Positions 1-7,365 of a DNA stretch of 22,696 nt are shown in pieces (the stretch's first letter is position 1; the number at the start of each line of letters is the position of its first letter). The notes below the pieces were generated by a model. That model saw only the letters and a list, made by a program, of their open reading frames with translations, was not told where the DNA came from and searched no databases. The position numbers were made by a program, and so were the translations under genes. The stretch spans positions 1-22,696 of the forward strand of contig JADKKC010000057.1 in the NCBI GenBank assembly GCA_016720685.1. Direction: 5' to 3'. This stretch comes from Zoogloea sp. (GTDB taxonomy: Bacteria > Pseudomonadota > Gammaproteobacteria > Burkholderiales > Rhodocyclaceae).

Positions 1-3
1 ACC

Positions 4-480
4 ATGGACAAATACGAACAATTCCAGATCGAACAAAGCACGCTGCTCAAGGCGCTGGCCGAAACCGGGCCGAACGAGAGCCTGATGCGCAGGATGCAGG
101 CGCTTTACAAGGACACCTGTGTGGTCGTTGCACTGGGCCCGACCACTGCGATACAGCGCGATCCGGAGGACGAGGCTCGCGGCACTGCCGATGAAACGGA
201 CGTGGCCTATTACGTTCAGGCTTACATCCAGGCCATCGAGAGCCAGGCTCTGGCCAAGATTTTCGAGCAGAAATCGTGGGGCGAAGTCTCGCTCGAGTAC
301 GAGGCGCTCGACTTCGACGGCACCGTCTGCCCCGGCGTGCGGGTTGCCTGGACGAACACCATCGCCTTTCTGGCAGAAGGCAAGGACGGCGCTTTCAACG
401 ACAAGCTCGAAGGCATGGCGGGCGCACTGGCAAAGATGCTGTCGGCCACCTGGTATCGCTGGCAGGTGCGGCTCGTCTGA
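4..480 (+). CDS. Hypothetical protein, 158 aa
   Basis: This is an open frame of 158 codons with a stop at 478-480. I do not recognise the family. The protein has no signal peptide or membrane segment and looks soluble and cytoplasmic. The first third is charged and probably helical (MDKYEQFQIEQSTLLKAL). The middle is acidic (around DPEDEARGTADETD). The C-terminal part alternates hydrophobic and charged residues and ends WYRWQVRLV. Only three bases precede the ATG, so neither a ribosome binding site nor an upstream start can be assessed. It is followed by a T-run (TTTTTTT from 482) without a convincing GC hairpin, then pepD on the same strand. The coding frame is believable from its amino-acid composition, but no function can be assigned. 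Confidence 0.7.
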   Translation: MDKYEQFQIEQSTLLKALAETGPNESLMRRMQALYKDTCVVVALGPTTAIQRDPEDEARGTADETDVAYYVQAYIQAIESQALAKIFEQKSWGEVSLEYEALDFDGTVCPGVRVAWTNTIAFLAEGKDGAFNDKLEGMAGALAKMLSATWYRWQVRLV

Positions 481-604
481 GTTTTTTTCGGCTTGCGCGC
501 GGCGGGTGCTCAGGGGCGAAGATTCCGGGGCTTGACGCCGGCCGGCGCTCGCCCGGATGCTGACGGCCCTGCGTTCCCGCATTCCACATGCCTCGCCGCC
601 AGCC

Positions 605-2068
605 ATGCCTCAGCTCGACCCCGTTTTTGCCCATCTCCAGCCGGCCGCCGTCTGGCGCCATTTCGCCACCCTGTGCCGCACTCCCCGCCCGTCCAAAGCC
701 GAAGACGCCCTGCGCGAGGCGCTGCGGCAATGGGCCGGCGAGCGCGGACTCGCCACCCTGGTTGATGCCGCCGGCAACCTGATCATCAGAAAACCCGCCA
801 GCCCCGGCCACGAGAATGCGCCCGGCGTGGTGCTGCAGGCCCACCTGGACATGGTCTGCCAGAAGAACACCGGCGCCGACCACGACTTCCACCGCGACCC
901 GATCCGGCCACGCCTGTGCGATGGCTGGCTGGTGGCCGACGACACCACCCTGGGCGCCGACAACGGCATCGGCGTGGCGCTGATTCTCGCCGTGCTCGAA
1001 GACAGCACCCTCGTGCACGGCCCACTCGAGGCGCTGCTCACGGTGGACGAAGAGGCCGGCATGGGCGGCGCCCAGGGCCTTGCCGCCGGCGTGCTGCAAG
1101 GCCGCCTGATGCTCAACCTGGATACCGAGGACTGGGGCGAGTTCTACCTGGGCTGCGCCGGCGGGCTGGACGTGAACGTCGCCCGCGATGGCGTGGCCGA
1201 GGCCCTGCCGGCCGGCGTCGAAACCTGGCAGATCGCCCTCACCGGCCTGCGTGGCGGGCATTCGGGCGTGAATATCCACGAAGAACGCGGCAACGCCATC
1301 AAGCTGCTGGTGCGCGTGCTGCGCGATCTGGAAAGCCGGTTTGGCGTGCGCCTGATCGAACTCAAAGGCGGATCGGCCCGCAACGCGCTGCCGCGCGAGG
1401 CCCGCGCCAAGCTGGCCCTGCCGGCCGGGCACGGCGCCGCACTGGCCGAATGCCTGGCCGGCTGGCAGACGCTTTTACGCGATGAGCTGGGCGGCGTGGA
1501 TGAAGGCGTGAGCCTTGCCGCCACCCCGGGCGAGGCCACGGAGCTGATGAGCGCTGCGGATCAGGCCGTCTGGCTGGGCTCGCTGCACGCCGCGCCCCAC
1601 GGGGTAAAGCGCCGCAGCCTGTCGGTGGAAGGCGTGGTGGAAACCTCGAACAACCTGGGCGTGGTGGACCTCACCCCCGCCGGCGGCAGCTGCAATTTCA
1701 TGGTCCGTTCGCTGCGCGACAGCGGCAGTGCTGCGCTTGCCGACGAGATCGTGAGCCTCTTTGCGCTGTCGGGCACGCGGGCCGAAAAATCCGGCCACTA
1801 CCCCGGCTGGACGCCCGACCCGGCGTCTCCCCTGCTCGCCCTGTGCCAGAGGGTTTATCGCCGGGATTTCGGCGCCGACTCGAAAGTGCAGGTCATTCAC
1901 GCCGGCCTGGAATGCGGCATCATCGCCGCCCGTTATCCGGGGCTGGACATCGTCTCCTTCGGCCCCACCATCCGCGGCGCCCACGCCCCGGGCGAACGGG
2001 TCGAGGTGGAATCCGTGGGCAGGGCGTGGAGCCTGCTGGTGGCGATTCTGGCGGAGGCTGCCGGCTGA
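605..2068 (+). CDS. pepD: Aminoacyl-histidine dipeptidase (M20 metallopeptidase PepD)
   Basis: Cytosolic di-zinc peptidase that hydrolyses Xaa-His and other dipeptides. The M20 metal-binding motifs appear in order. H80 and D82 are in QAHLDMVCQKN, the bridging Asp is in LGADNGIGVA, and the catalytic and metal Glu pair is in VDEEAGMGGAQG. A further metal ligand is in LNLDTEDWGEFYLGCAGG, and the C-terminal His is in TIRGAHAPGERVEV. The central dimerisation (lid) domain contains GGHSGVNIHEERGNAI. With the start at 605 the protein has 487 aa, and the first metal His is residue 80, as in the E. coli enzyme. The frame also opens at 557, but the extra 16 residues are unlike the family, so I prefer 605. 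No strong Shine-Dalgarno is visible for either start. The gene converges on the sigma-54 regulator. Confidence 0.95.
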   Translation: MPQLDPVFAHLQPAAVWRHFATLCRTPRPSKAEDALREALRQWAGERGLATLVDAAGNLIIRKPASPGHENAPGVVLQAHLDMVCQKNTGADHDFHRDPIRPRLCDGWLVADDTTLGADNGIGVALILAVLEDSTLVHGPLEALLTVDEEAGMGGAQGLAAGVLQGRLMLNLDTEDWGEFYLGCAGGLDVNVARDGVAEALPAGVETWQIALTGLRGGHSGVNIHEERGNAIKLLVRVLRDLESRFGVRLIELKGGSARNALPREARAKLALPAGHGAALAECLAGWQTLLRDELGGVDEGVSLAATPGEATELMSAADQAVWLGSLHAAPHGVKRRSLSVEGVVETSNNLGVVDLTPAGGSCNFMVRSLRDSGSAALADEIVSLFALSGTRAEKSGHYPGWTPDPASPLLALCQRVYRRDFGADSKVQVIHAGLECGIIAARYPGLDIVSFGPTIRGAHAPGERVEVESVGRAWSLLVAILAEAAG

Positions 2069-2078
2069 AATCCGGCCA

Positions 2079-4244
2079 TTAATTATTAACCCCCGGCCCG
2101 GCCCCCCCCCCCCGGGCGGCCCCCCCCCCGCCCCCAGTTCTGGGGCCCCCCCGGCCCCCCCCCCCTTCCGGGCGACTGGAGTCCCCCAATCGCGCCAGCC
2201 AGTGAGCCGCCGCAAAGCTGCCCAGCTTGCGGTACAGCGTGTTGCGGCTGATCCCCAGCCGGCGCGCGGCCGCCGAGATGTTGCCCTGCTCGGCTTCCAG
2301 CGTGCGCTGAATCATGTCCCGTTCGATCTCCTCCAGGCGGCCGAACGCGGCGCTGTCGGCCTTGGGCGCTTCGGTGCTGCGGGCGGCCTGGGGGCCGGAC
2401 GTACAGGACGGGGCGGCGGCCGATGTGGGCACCAGCATGTCGATTTCCTCGAACACGTCATCCGGCAGATGCCAGGTTTCGATGACATCCTCGTCTTCGT
2501 CGAGCAGCGCGATGCCCACCTTGATGACGTTGCTGAGCTGGCGGATATTGCCCGGCCAGCGGTAGCGCAGAAAGGCGTCCATCACCTTGTCGGAGATGCG
2601 TACGGCACGATCGGGGCCGGCTTCCTCGCGGAGCAGTTTCTCGATGAGGCTGCCGATGTCGCTGCGCTCGCGGAGCGACGGCAGGTTGATGCACAGGCCG
2701 TTGAGGCGGTAGTACAAATCCTCCCGAAAACCGCCGCGGGCGACTTCTTCCTTCAGCTTGCGGTGGGTGGCGCACACCAGCGTGATATCCACGGTAATGC
2801 TCTTGTTGGTGCCCAGCGGCGTCACGCAGCGCTCCTGCAGCACGCGCAGCAGGCGGGCCTGAAGCGACAGCGGCATGTCGCCGATTTCGTCGAGGAACAG
2901 GGTTCCGCCGTGGGCCTGCTGAATCTTGCCGACCGCGCCCTCCTTGCGGGCGCCGGTGAAGGCGCCGCCCGAATAGCCGAAGAGTTCGGATTCGATCAGG
3001 GTTTCGGGGATGGCGGCACAGTTGAGTGCCACGAAGGCGCCATGGGCGCGCGGGCCGCTGTTGTGAAAGGCCTTGGCGAACATTTCCTTGCCCGCGCCCG
3101 ATTCACCCTGGACGAGGATGGGAATGTCGCGGCCGAGCACGCGGGTGGCCTTGTCGATGGCCGCCTGCAGGCGCTCGTCGCCGGTGGACAGAAACTTGAG
3201 GGTCAGGCGCGGTCGGGCGGCGGACGGGGCCGCGGCGGGTTCAGGCTTCACCGTCTTGCTGACGCGCTCGCCACGGGCGTCGAGCAGCACCGGCGCGGGG
3301 CTGCCCGCAAGCGCCGTGACATTGCCGCGCAGGCGGGCGTAAAAACGCTTGCCCTTGGGCCCGCCGATGGCGATCAGCGACGACGGATCGCGCCGGGCGC
3401 GGTCCACCAGGGTGCCGAGGGGCACGTCGAACAGCATGCTGTAGTGGCGCCGGGGCAGCTCTTCGCGGCGCAGGCCGAGCTGATCGAGGGCCGACTGGTC
3501 GGCGCCCAGCAGGTCGCCGTCCGGCCCGATGGCCAGCATCGCTTCGCACAGGCTGCCCACGTGGTCGGGGCGAATATGGAAACTGAGCAGGCCCTGGTGG
3601 GCGAACTCGGCTTCGAAGAGACGTTTTTCGATGATCCGCGACGACATCTTGACCAGCCCGAGTGAGTGGCGCTGGTAGGCGCGGTAGTCGCTGGAAATAT
3701 CCAGCACGCCCATCAGCCGGCCCTGGGCGTCCTGGATGGGCGCAGCGCTGCAGGTGAGAAAGGCGTTGCCTTCGAAAAAGTGTTCGGAGCCGAAGACGTT
3801 AACCGCGTCACGCTCGGCCAACGCCGTGCCGATGGCGTTGGTGCCGCGCTCGAACTCGTGCCAGCAGGCGCCCGGGCGCAGCGCAACCTGCTCGGCGCGG
3901 CTCAGGAAATCGGCGTCGCCGAAGCTTTGCAGCACCATGCCCCGCGCGTCGGCCAGGATCACCATGCTGTGGGAGTTGCGGATCTGCTCGAAGAGGTGCT
4001 CCAGCACCGGCTGGGCATGGGACAGCAGCGTACGGTTGCGCTCGCGGGCATCGCTCACGGCCCGCAAGTCGGGTTCGCCGCCGCCCTTGCGGGCCGGGTC
4101 GAGCCCGGCCTGGCGGCAGCGCTCCCACGAACGCAGCACGTTGTTGTCGAGCAGGGCTTCGGGCAGTTCGCCGCGTCCGAAGTACAAGGAGCGCGCTTCC
4201 TGGAGGCTTACCGAACGGGCTTCGGTGTTGAATGGAACCTGCAT
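2079..4244 (-). CDS. Sigma-54-dependent activator, AcoR-like (GAF - AAA+ - Fis HTH)
   Basis: Bacterial enhancer-binding protein that remodels sigma-54 RNA polymerase using ATP. It starts with the family signature LRSWERCRQAGLDP (residues 37-50). A GAF sensor follows at roughly 70-205 with the typical RGTNAIGTALAE, then a PAS-like stretch at about 230-310. The AAA+ core has Walker A GESGAGKE (380-387), an intact GAFTGA sigma-54 contact loop (427-432) and Walker B LFLDEIGD (449-456). The protein ends in a Fis-type HTH (NISAAARRLGISRNTLYRKLG). The ATG at 4244 is preceded by GGAAGGGGGAAG; the frame runs back to 4307 but without support. The last ~30 codons (below 2170) fall in the poly-C tract, so the true stop is unknown. 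The gene diverges from pedF, whose promoter is sigma-54-type, so it is the likely activator of that operon. A small dyad CGGAATGTTCCG (4268-4279) precedes it. Confidence 0.93.
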   Translation of the reverse strand: MQVPFNTEARSVSLQEARSLYFGRGELPEALLDNNVLRSWERCRQAGLDPARKGGGEPDLRAVSDARERNRTLLSHAQPVLEHLFEQIRNSHSMVILADARGMVLQSFGDADFLSRAEQVALRPGACWHEFERGTNAIGTALAERDAVNVFGSEHFFEGNAFLTCSAAPIQDAQGRLMGVLDISSDYRAYQRHSLGLVKMSSRIIEKRLFEAEFAHQGLLSFHIRPDHVGSLCEAMLAIGPDGDLLGADQSALDQLGLRREELPRRHYSMLFDVPLGTLVDRARRDPSSLIAIGGPKGKRFYARLRGNVTALAGSPAPVLLDARGERVSKTVKPEPAAAPSAARPRLTLKFLSTGDERLQAAIDKATRVLGRDIPILVQGESGAGKEMFAKAFHNSGPRAHGAFVALNCAAIPETLIESELFGYSGGAFTGARKEGAVGKIQQAHGGTLFLDEIGDMPLSLQARLLRVLQERCVTPLGTNKSITVDITLVCATHRKLKEEVARGGFREDLYYRLNGLCINLPSLRERSDIGSLIEKLLREEAGPDRAVRISDKVMDAFLRYRWPGNIRQLSNVIKVGIALLDEDEDVIETWHLPDDVFEEIDMLVPTSAAAPSCTSGPQAARSTEAPKADSAAFGRLEEIERDMIQRTLEAEQGNISAAARRLGISRNTLYRKLGSFAAAHWLARLGDSSRPEGGGGRGGPRTGGGGGAARGGGAGPGVNN
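2090..2165. other. Poly-C/G low-complexity tract, probable assembly artefact
   Basis: About 75 bases consist almost only of C-runs of 5-12 broken by short G-runs, with one AGTTCTGGGG island. The tract sits exactly between the convergent pepD and regulator genes, where a terminator would be expected. It gives the regulator an implausible Gly/Arg-rich C-terminal tail. Nothing else in the window resembles it except the shorter G10 run at 6794-6803. Low-quality homopolymer read tails or an imperfectly closed gap explain it better than biology. Confidence 0.7.
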
Positions 4245-4312
4245 GTGTCTTCCCCCTTCCGCTGGTGCGGAATGTTCCGGGATCGGGCCCGGTATTGCGC
4301 GTGCCAAAATGT

Positions 4313-4346
4313 AGCAGTCGAATCATATTTCAGCAATGTGACTGCT
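4313..4346. promoter_or_regulatory. Candidate activator-binding dyad upstream of pedF
   Basis: AGCAGTC (4313-4319) and GACTGCT (4340-4346) form an inverted repeat of 7-bp arms with a 20-bp spacer. The centre lies about 130 bp upstream of the -24 element at 4459, which is the usual distance for an enhancer of a sigma-54 activator. The right arm runs into CTGCTCCA, which recurs at 6947 and 7499. Binding by the adjacent AcoR-like protein is inference. Confidence 0.4.
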
Positions 4347-4458
4347 CCACCATGCGTCTCTCTCAGCAAGTCCCGCGCCAGTTTATCGCCTCATAAACAA
4401 AACCAATAGACCCGCATCCTCGCCGCTTGTCCCGCACACTCCCCCAACCCCGCAAACT

Positions 4459-4474
4459 TGGCACGCCCCTTGCT
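4459..4474 (+). promoter_or_regulatory. Sigma-54 (-24/-12) promoter of the pedF operon
   Basis: TGGCACGCCCCTTGCT matches the sigma-54 consensus TGGCAC-N5-TTGCW, with exactly 10 bp between the invariant GG (4460-4461) and GC (4472-4473). Transcription should begin near 4485, leaving a leader of about 70 nt before the GTG of pedF. The reading frame opens at a TTG inside this element (4458), which shows that the long N-terminal extension of that frame is not translated. Confidence 0.85.
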
Positions 4475-4553
4475 GGTTGGTCATCACACACACAGCCCGG
4501 CGCTTCACGGCGCAAGGCTCGACGAACTCCAACCACGACCAAAGGTGATCCAG

Positions 4554-4982
4554 GTGACTGCTCGCAAATTCTCCGTTATCCGCACACTCTCTGCCGCGGC
4601 CCTGCTCATGGCCGCCAGCGCTGTCATTGCCCACGGCGACGTGGTTCCGCAGGCGGTTGATACCTCGACGCTGAAGCCGGTCGGCACGGAATGGCTGGCC
4701 AAGAACCCCTACCTGAAGGACAAGGAAGCGATCCGCATCGGCGACTCGGCCTTCAACCAGAACTGCGCCCGCTGTCACGGCCTCGGCGCGGTATCCGGCG
4801 GCATTGCGCCGGATCTGCGCTACCTGCCGGCCGGCCAGGAAGGCGACGAGATCTTCCTGCAGCGCATCAGGAAGGGCGCCACCCGCGACGGCCGCGTTTA
4901 CATGCCGCCCTTCGAAGGCATCCTGTCCCAGGAAGCCATGTGGACCATCCGCGCCTGGCTGGAGACCGTCCGTGAAGACTGA
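4554..4982 (+). CDS. pedF: Cytochrome c-550 PedF-type (electron acceptor of PQQ alcohol dehydrogenase)
   Basis: Periplasmic class I mono-haem cytochrome c of the family that takes electrons from PQQ-dependent ethanol or alcohol dehydrogenases. It has a Sec signal peptide (VTARKFSVIRTLSAAALLMA, cleaved near IAHG). The family block HGDVVPQAVDTSTLKPVGTE follows. The haem site is CARCH (C71, C74, H75) and the likely Met ligand is in VYMPPF (M117). The length of 142 aa fits. I chose GTG at 4554 because AAAGGTGAT (4541-4549) is a suitable ribosome binding site and the signal peptide begins there. Upstream codons overlap the promoter. The stop overlaps the next gene by 11 bp, so the two are translationally linked. 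The divergent sigma-54 activator and the promoter at 4459 suggest induction by alcohols. Confidence 0.9.
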   Translation: MTARKFSVIRTLSAAALLMAASAVIAHGDVVPQAVDTSTLKPVGTEWLAKNPYLKDKEAIRIGDSAFNQNCARCHGLGAVSGGIAPDLRYLPAGQEGDEIFLQRIRKGATRDGRVYMPPFEGILSQEAMWTIRAWLETVRED

Positions 4983-5832
4983 TCGCCGCCACTTTCTGCT
5001 CGGCGCCGGTGCCGCTGGCGCCAGCCGCCCGCCCTGCCCGCCGCGCGCCCAGAGCGCAGCCGGCAGCCTTGCCGAGATCCGCCAGCGCGGCAGCCTGCGC
5101 GTGGCGGTCTACAACGATTTCGCCCCTTACTCCAACCAGGGCAAGGGCATCGACGTGGAGCTTGCCCAGGCCCTCGGCAAGCAGCTCGGCCTCGCCACCC
5201 AGGTGGTCGGCTACAACGCCGACGAGGACATGGACGACGACCTGCGCAACATGGTCTGGAAAGGCCATTACCTCGGCGCCCAGCCTTCCGACGTGATGAT
5301 GCACGTGCCGGTGGATAGCTACCTGCAGGGCAAGAACGACAAGGTGAAGATCTTCGGGCCCTACCACCTCGAAACCATTGCCGTTGCCCGCGTGCAGCGC
5401 ATCGGCCAGATTCGCGGCTCGGCCGCCACGGCACTGGAAGTGTTCACCCGCGAGAAGATCGGCGTGGAAGGCCGCAGCCTGGCCGACGCCTTCCTGCTCG
5501 GCGTGCTGAGCGGGCGCCTGCGCGAAAACGTGGTGCACTTTGCCAGCGTGGCCGCCGCCGTGGGCAAGCTCAAGGCGGGCGAACTGGCCGCCGTGATGGG
5601 CCCGCGCTCGGAGATCGAAGCGGCCCTCGGCAAGGACGCGCGCTTTGTGATTGAAGTGGTGCAGATGCCCGAGCTGAAGATCAACAGCTGGCCCCTCGGC
5701 ATGGCCGTCAAGGCCGATGAAGGCGAACTCGCCGACACCCTTGCCGGCGCGCTGCGCGAGCTGCAAAAGAACGGCACCGTCGCCGCCATCTTCGCCCGCC
5801 ACGGCATCACCTACCTTCAGCCCACGCAGTAA
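4972..5832 (+). CDS. Quinoprotein-associated periplasmic substrate-binding protein (SBP_bac_3-like)
   Basis: A 286-aa periplasmic binding protein of the type found beside PQQ alcohol and methanol dehydrogenases (MoxJ/XoxJ-like). It has an N-terminal twin-arginine-like signal (DRRHFLLGAGAAGAS) and the binding-protein opening LRVAVYNDFAPYSNQGKG. The family continues with IDVELAQALGKQLGL and ends with ALRELQKNGTVAAIFARHGI. The role of these proteins is uncertain; they are thought to help dehydrogenase maturation or bind a ligand, and no cognate permease is present here. The GTG at 4972 lies within the end of pedF (11-bp overlap). The stretch after the twin Arg (SRPPCPPRAQSA) is less hydrophobic than usual. 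A neighbouring frame reads PALPAAR, so a small compensated sequence error in the signal peptide is possible. Confidence 0.82.
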   Translation: MKTDRRHFLLGAGAAGASRPPCPPRAQSAAGSLAEIRQRGSLRVAVYNDFAPYSNQGKGIDVELAQALGKQLGLATQVVGYNADEDMDDDLRNMVWKGHYLGAQPSDVMMHVPVDSYLQGKNDKVKIFGPYHLETIAVARVQRIGQIRGSAATALEVFTREKIGVEGRSLADAFLLGVLSGRLRENVVHFASVAAAVGKLKAGELAAVMGPRSEIEAALGKDARFVIEVVQMPELKINSWPLGMAVKADEGELADTLAGALRELQKNGTVAAIFARHGITYLQPTQ

Positions 5833-5846
5833 AAAGAGGTGATCCG

Positions 5847-6843
5847 ATGAGCCGCCCCACTCCGCTACGCAGCCTGCTCGCCGCCTGCGCGCTCTTGCCG
5901 GGCGCCGTGCTTGGCGCCCCCTTCGCCTACGTGCCAAACGAGAAATCGGCCAGCGTATCGGTGATCGACACCGCCACCGACACGGTGGTCCGCACCCTCC
6001 CCGGCGGCCAGCGGCCACGGGGCATCGCCAGCGACGGGCGGCATCTTTTTCATTAGCGAAGCACCGGCCGACGGGCTGGTGATCATCGACACCACGGCCA
6101 CGGAACCCACCCGCCGCATCGTCCTCGGCAAATCACCGGAAGGCATCGGCATGTCGGCCGACCGCCGCCTGATTGCCGCGGCGGTGGAGGAATCCAACAG
6201 TGTGGTGCTGATCGATGCCGCCACCCGGCGCAAGCTGGCCGACATCAAGGTGCGCGGCAAGAACCCCGAGCATGCGGTGTTCAGCCCCGACGGCCGCTGG
6301 CTGCTGGTGAGCGCCGAAGAGGCCGAGCAGGTGGACCTCATCGACGTCAAGGCCCGCCGGCAAGTGGCGCAGATTCCGGTCGGCAAGCGCCCGCGGGGCA
6401 TCGGCTTTACCCCGGACGGGCGCCGCGCCTACGTGGCCTGCGAGCTGGCCAGCGCTGTCTACGCCATCGACATGGGCAGCCGGCAGGTCATCGCCACGAT
6501 CAAGGCCGGCACTTTCGCCAACGGCGTCACCATGGCCCCGGACGGCAGCCGCGCCTATGTATCCAACGGCAAAGACGGCACGGTGAGCGTGATCCGCACC
6601 GCAGACAACCAGGTCGAAGCCACCCTCCCGGTGGGCAAGCGCCCCTGGAACATGGCCATCACCCCCGACGGCCGCAAGCTCTACGTGGCCAATGGCCGCT
6701 CGAACAGCGTGTCGGTCATCGACACCGCCCGGCTCGAAACCATCGCGGAAATCCCCGTTGGCGAGTTGCCCTGGGGCGTCGTCATCCAGCCCAGGGGGGG
6801 GGGTCGAATCGCCCTCAGCCTAAATCACGGTAGGTCGGGTTAG
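5847..6843 (+). CDS. PQQ-catabolism-associated YVTN beta-propeller protein (frameshifted)
   Basis: Secreted beta-propeller of the family that accompanies PQQ-dependent alcohol catabolism. The signal peptide (LRSLLAACALLPGAVLGAPF) is followed by about seven YVTN-type blades, such as FAYVPNEKSASVSVIDTATD and LYVANGRSNSVSVIDTAR. The frame is broken at a T5 run (6046-6050). As given, it stops at 6054-6056 after HLFH. With one T removed it reads HLFISEAPADGLVIIDTT and joins the frame continuing to 6843. AGAGGTGAT precedes the ATG, 14 bp after the previous stop, so this is the third gene of the pedF operon. The natural C-terminus is probably near GVVIQP (about 6790). The G10 run at 6794 then produces an unlikely tail. 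A sequencing or assembly indel is the simplest cause of the break. Confidence 0.85.
6794..6803. other. G10 homopolymer at the end of the beta-propeller gene
   Basis: Ten consecutive G at the C-terminal end of the YVTN protein. Homology is lost immediately after it. It may mark an assembly join like the tract at 2090-2165. Confidence 0.5.
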
Positions 6844-6903
6844 CACCGCGCGACCCAACATGAACGGGACGTCTGAGTCGGTTACGCGCGCTACCGACCC
6901 AAC
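6829..6903. repeat. Intergenic GTCGGGTTA-type palindromic repeat, two degenerate copies
   Basis: GGTAGGTCGGGTTAGC...GCGCGACCCAAC (6829-6859) is followed by GTCGGTTACGCGCGCTACCGAC then CCAAC (6877-6903). The second copy folds on itself (GTCGGT 6877-6882 with ACCGAC 6893-6898). From memory, dispersed repeats of the form GTCGGGTTA...TAACCCGAC are common between genes in beta- and gammaproteobacteria. These copies are degenerate. They lie between convergent genes and may act in transcript ends. Confidence 0.5.
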
Positions 6904-6942
6904 GAGTCGCCACAAAAGCGACGGGGCTCCGTCCGTAGCGAT

Positions 6943-6969
6943 ACACCTGCTCCATTCTGGAGCAGGTGT
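6943..6969. repeat. Perfect 12-bp inverted repeat with 3-nt loop
   Basis: ACACCTGCTCCA (6943-6954), TTC, TGGAGCAGGTGT (6958-6969). The stem is perfect. It lies 14 bp past the stop of the minus-strand cytochrome and beyond the end of the beta-propeller gene. No T-run follows on either strand, so it is either a rho-independent-like structure without a U-tract or a protein-binding palindrome. Its left arm plus the next T (13 bp) recurs at 7495-7507. Confidence 0.6.
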
Positions 6970-6983
6970 TCCAAACCCTCAGA

Positions 6984-7301
6984 TCACAGCTTCAGAATCC
7001 ACTCCACCGCCGCCTTCAGATCGGCGTCGCTGATCTTGTCGGGGCCATTGGGCGTCATCGGAATCTGGCCCCAGTTGCCCGTGCCGCCAGCCCGAACCTT
7101 GGCGCTCAGCACCGCCACCGCATCCGCCTGGCCCTTGTACTTCGCCGCCACGTCCTTGTACGACGGGCCCACGCGTTTCTGGTCCACCGCATGGCAGGCC
7201 ACACAGCGCGCCTTCTTGATGATCTCTTCCGACGCCACGGCCGGGGTGGCAGCAGCCAGCCCGAGCCCAAGGGCGCACAACATCGGTATCAACTTCATCA
7301 T
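6984..7301 (-). CDS. Small periplasmic cytochrome c (c-551/c8 type)
   Basis: A 105-aa class I cytochrome c that shuttles electrons in the periplasm. The signal peptide MMKLIPMLCALGLGLAAATP is cleaved near AVASEE. The haem-binding site CVACH is at residues 33-37. The family pattern VGPSYKDVAAKYKG and the axial Met in GQIPMTPNGP follow, and the C-terminal helix is LKAAVEWILKL. The start is well fixed: AAGGAGGAG lies 5 bp before the ATG at 7301 (a second ATG follows directly). A longer frame upstream is not supported. It diverges from the second AcoR-like activator and converges on the pedF operon. It plausibly carries electrons from PedF or the dehydrogenase to a terminal oxidase; that is inference from context. 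Confidence 0.92.
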   Translation of the reverse strand: MMKLIPMLCALGLGLAAATPAVASEEIIKKARCVACHAVDQKRVGPSYKDVAAKYKGQADAVAVLSAKVRAGGTGNWGQIPMTPNGPDKISDADLKAAVEWILKL

Positions 7302-7365
7302 GATCTCCTCCTTGTTTTTGAAAGCCTGAATTCCGCTACAGCGGCCCCCCTGCGGGCAAACCGCC

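Noticed and set aside
481..604. T-run after the first gene as a terminator
   Set aside because: TTTTTTT at 482-488 has no adjacent GC-rich hairpin that I could find.
1761..3665. 634-codon plus-strand frame spanning pepD's end and the first activator
   Set aside because: It crosses the poly-C tract and reads as a low-complexity shadow of the activator on the minus strand.
4458..4553. Longer N-terminus for the PedF cytochrome from TTG 4458
   Set aside because: The extension covers the -24/-12 promoter, and the signal peptide and ribosome binding site support GTG 4554.
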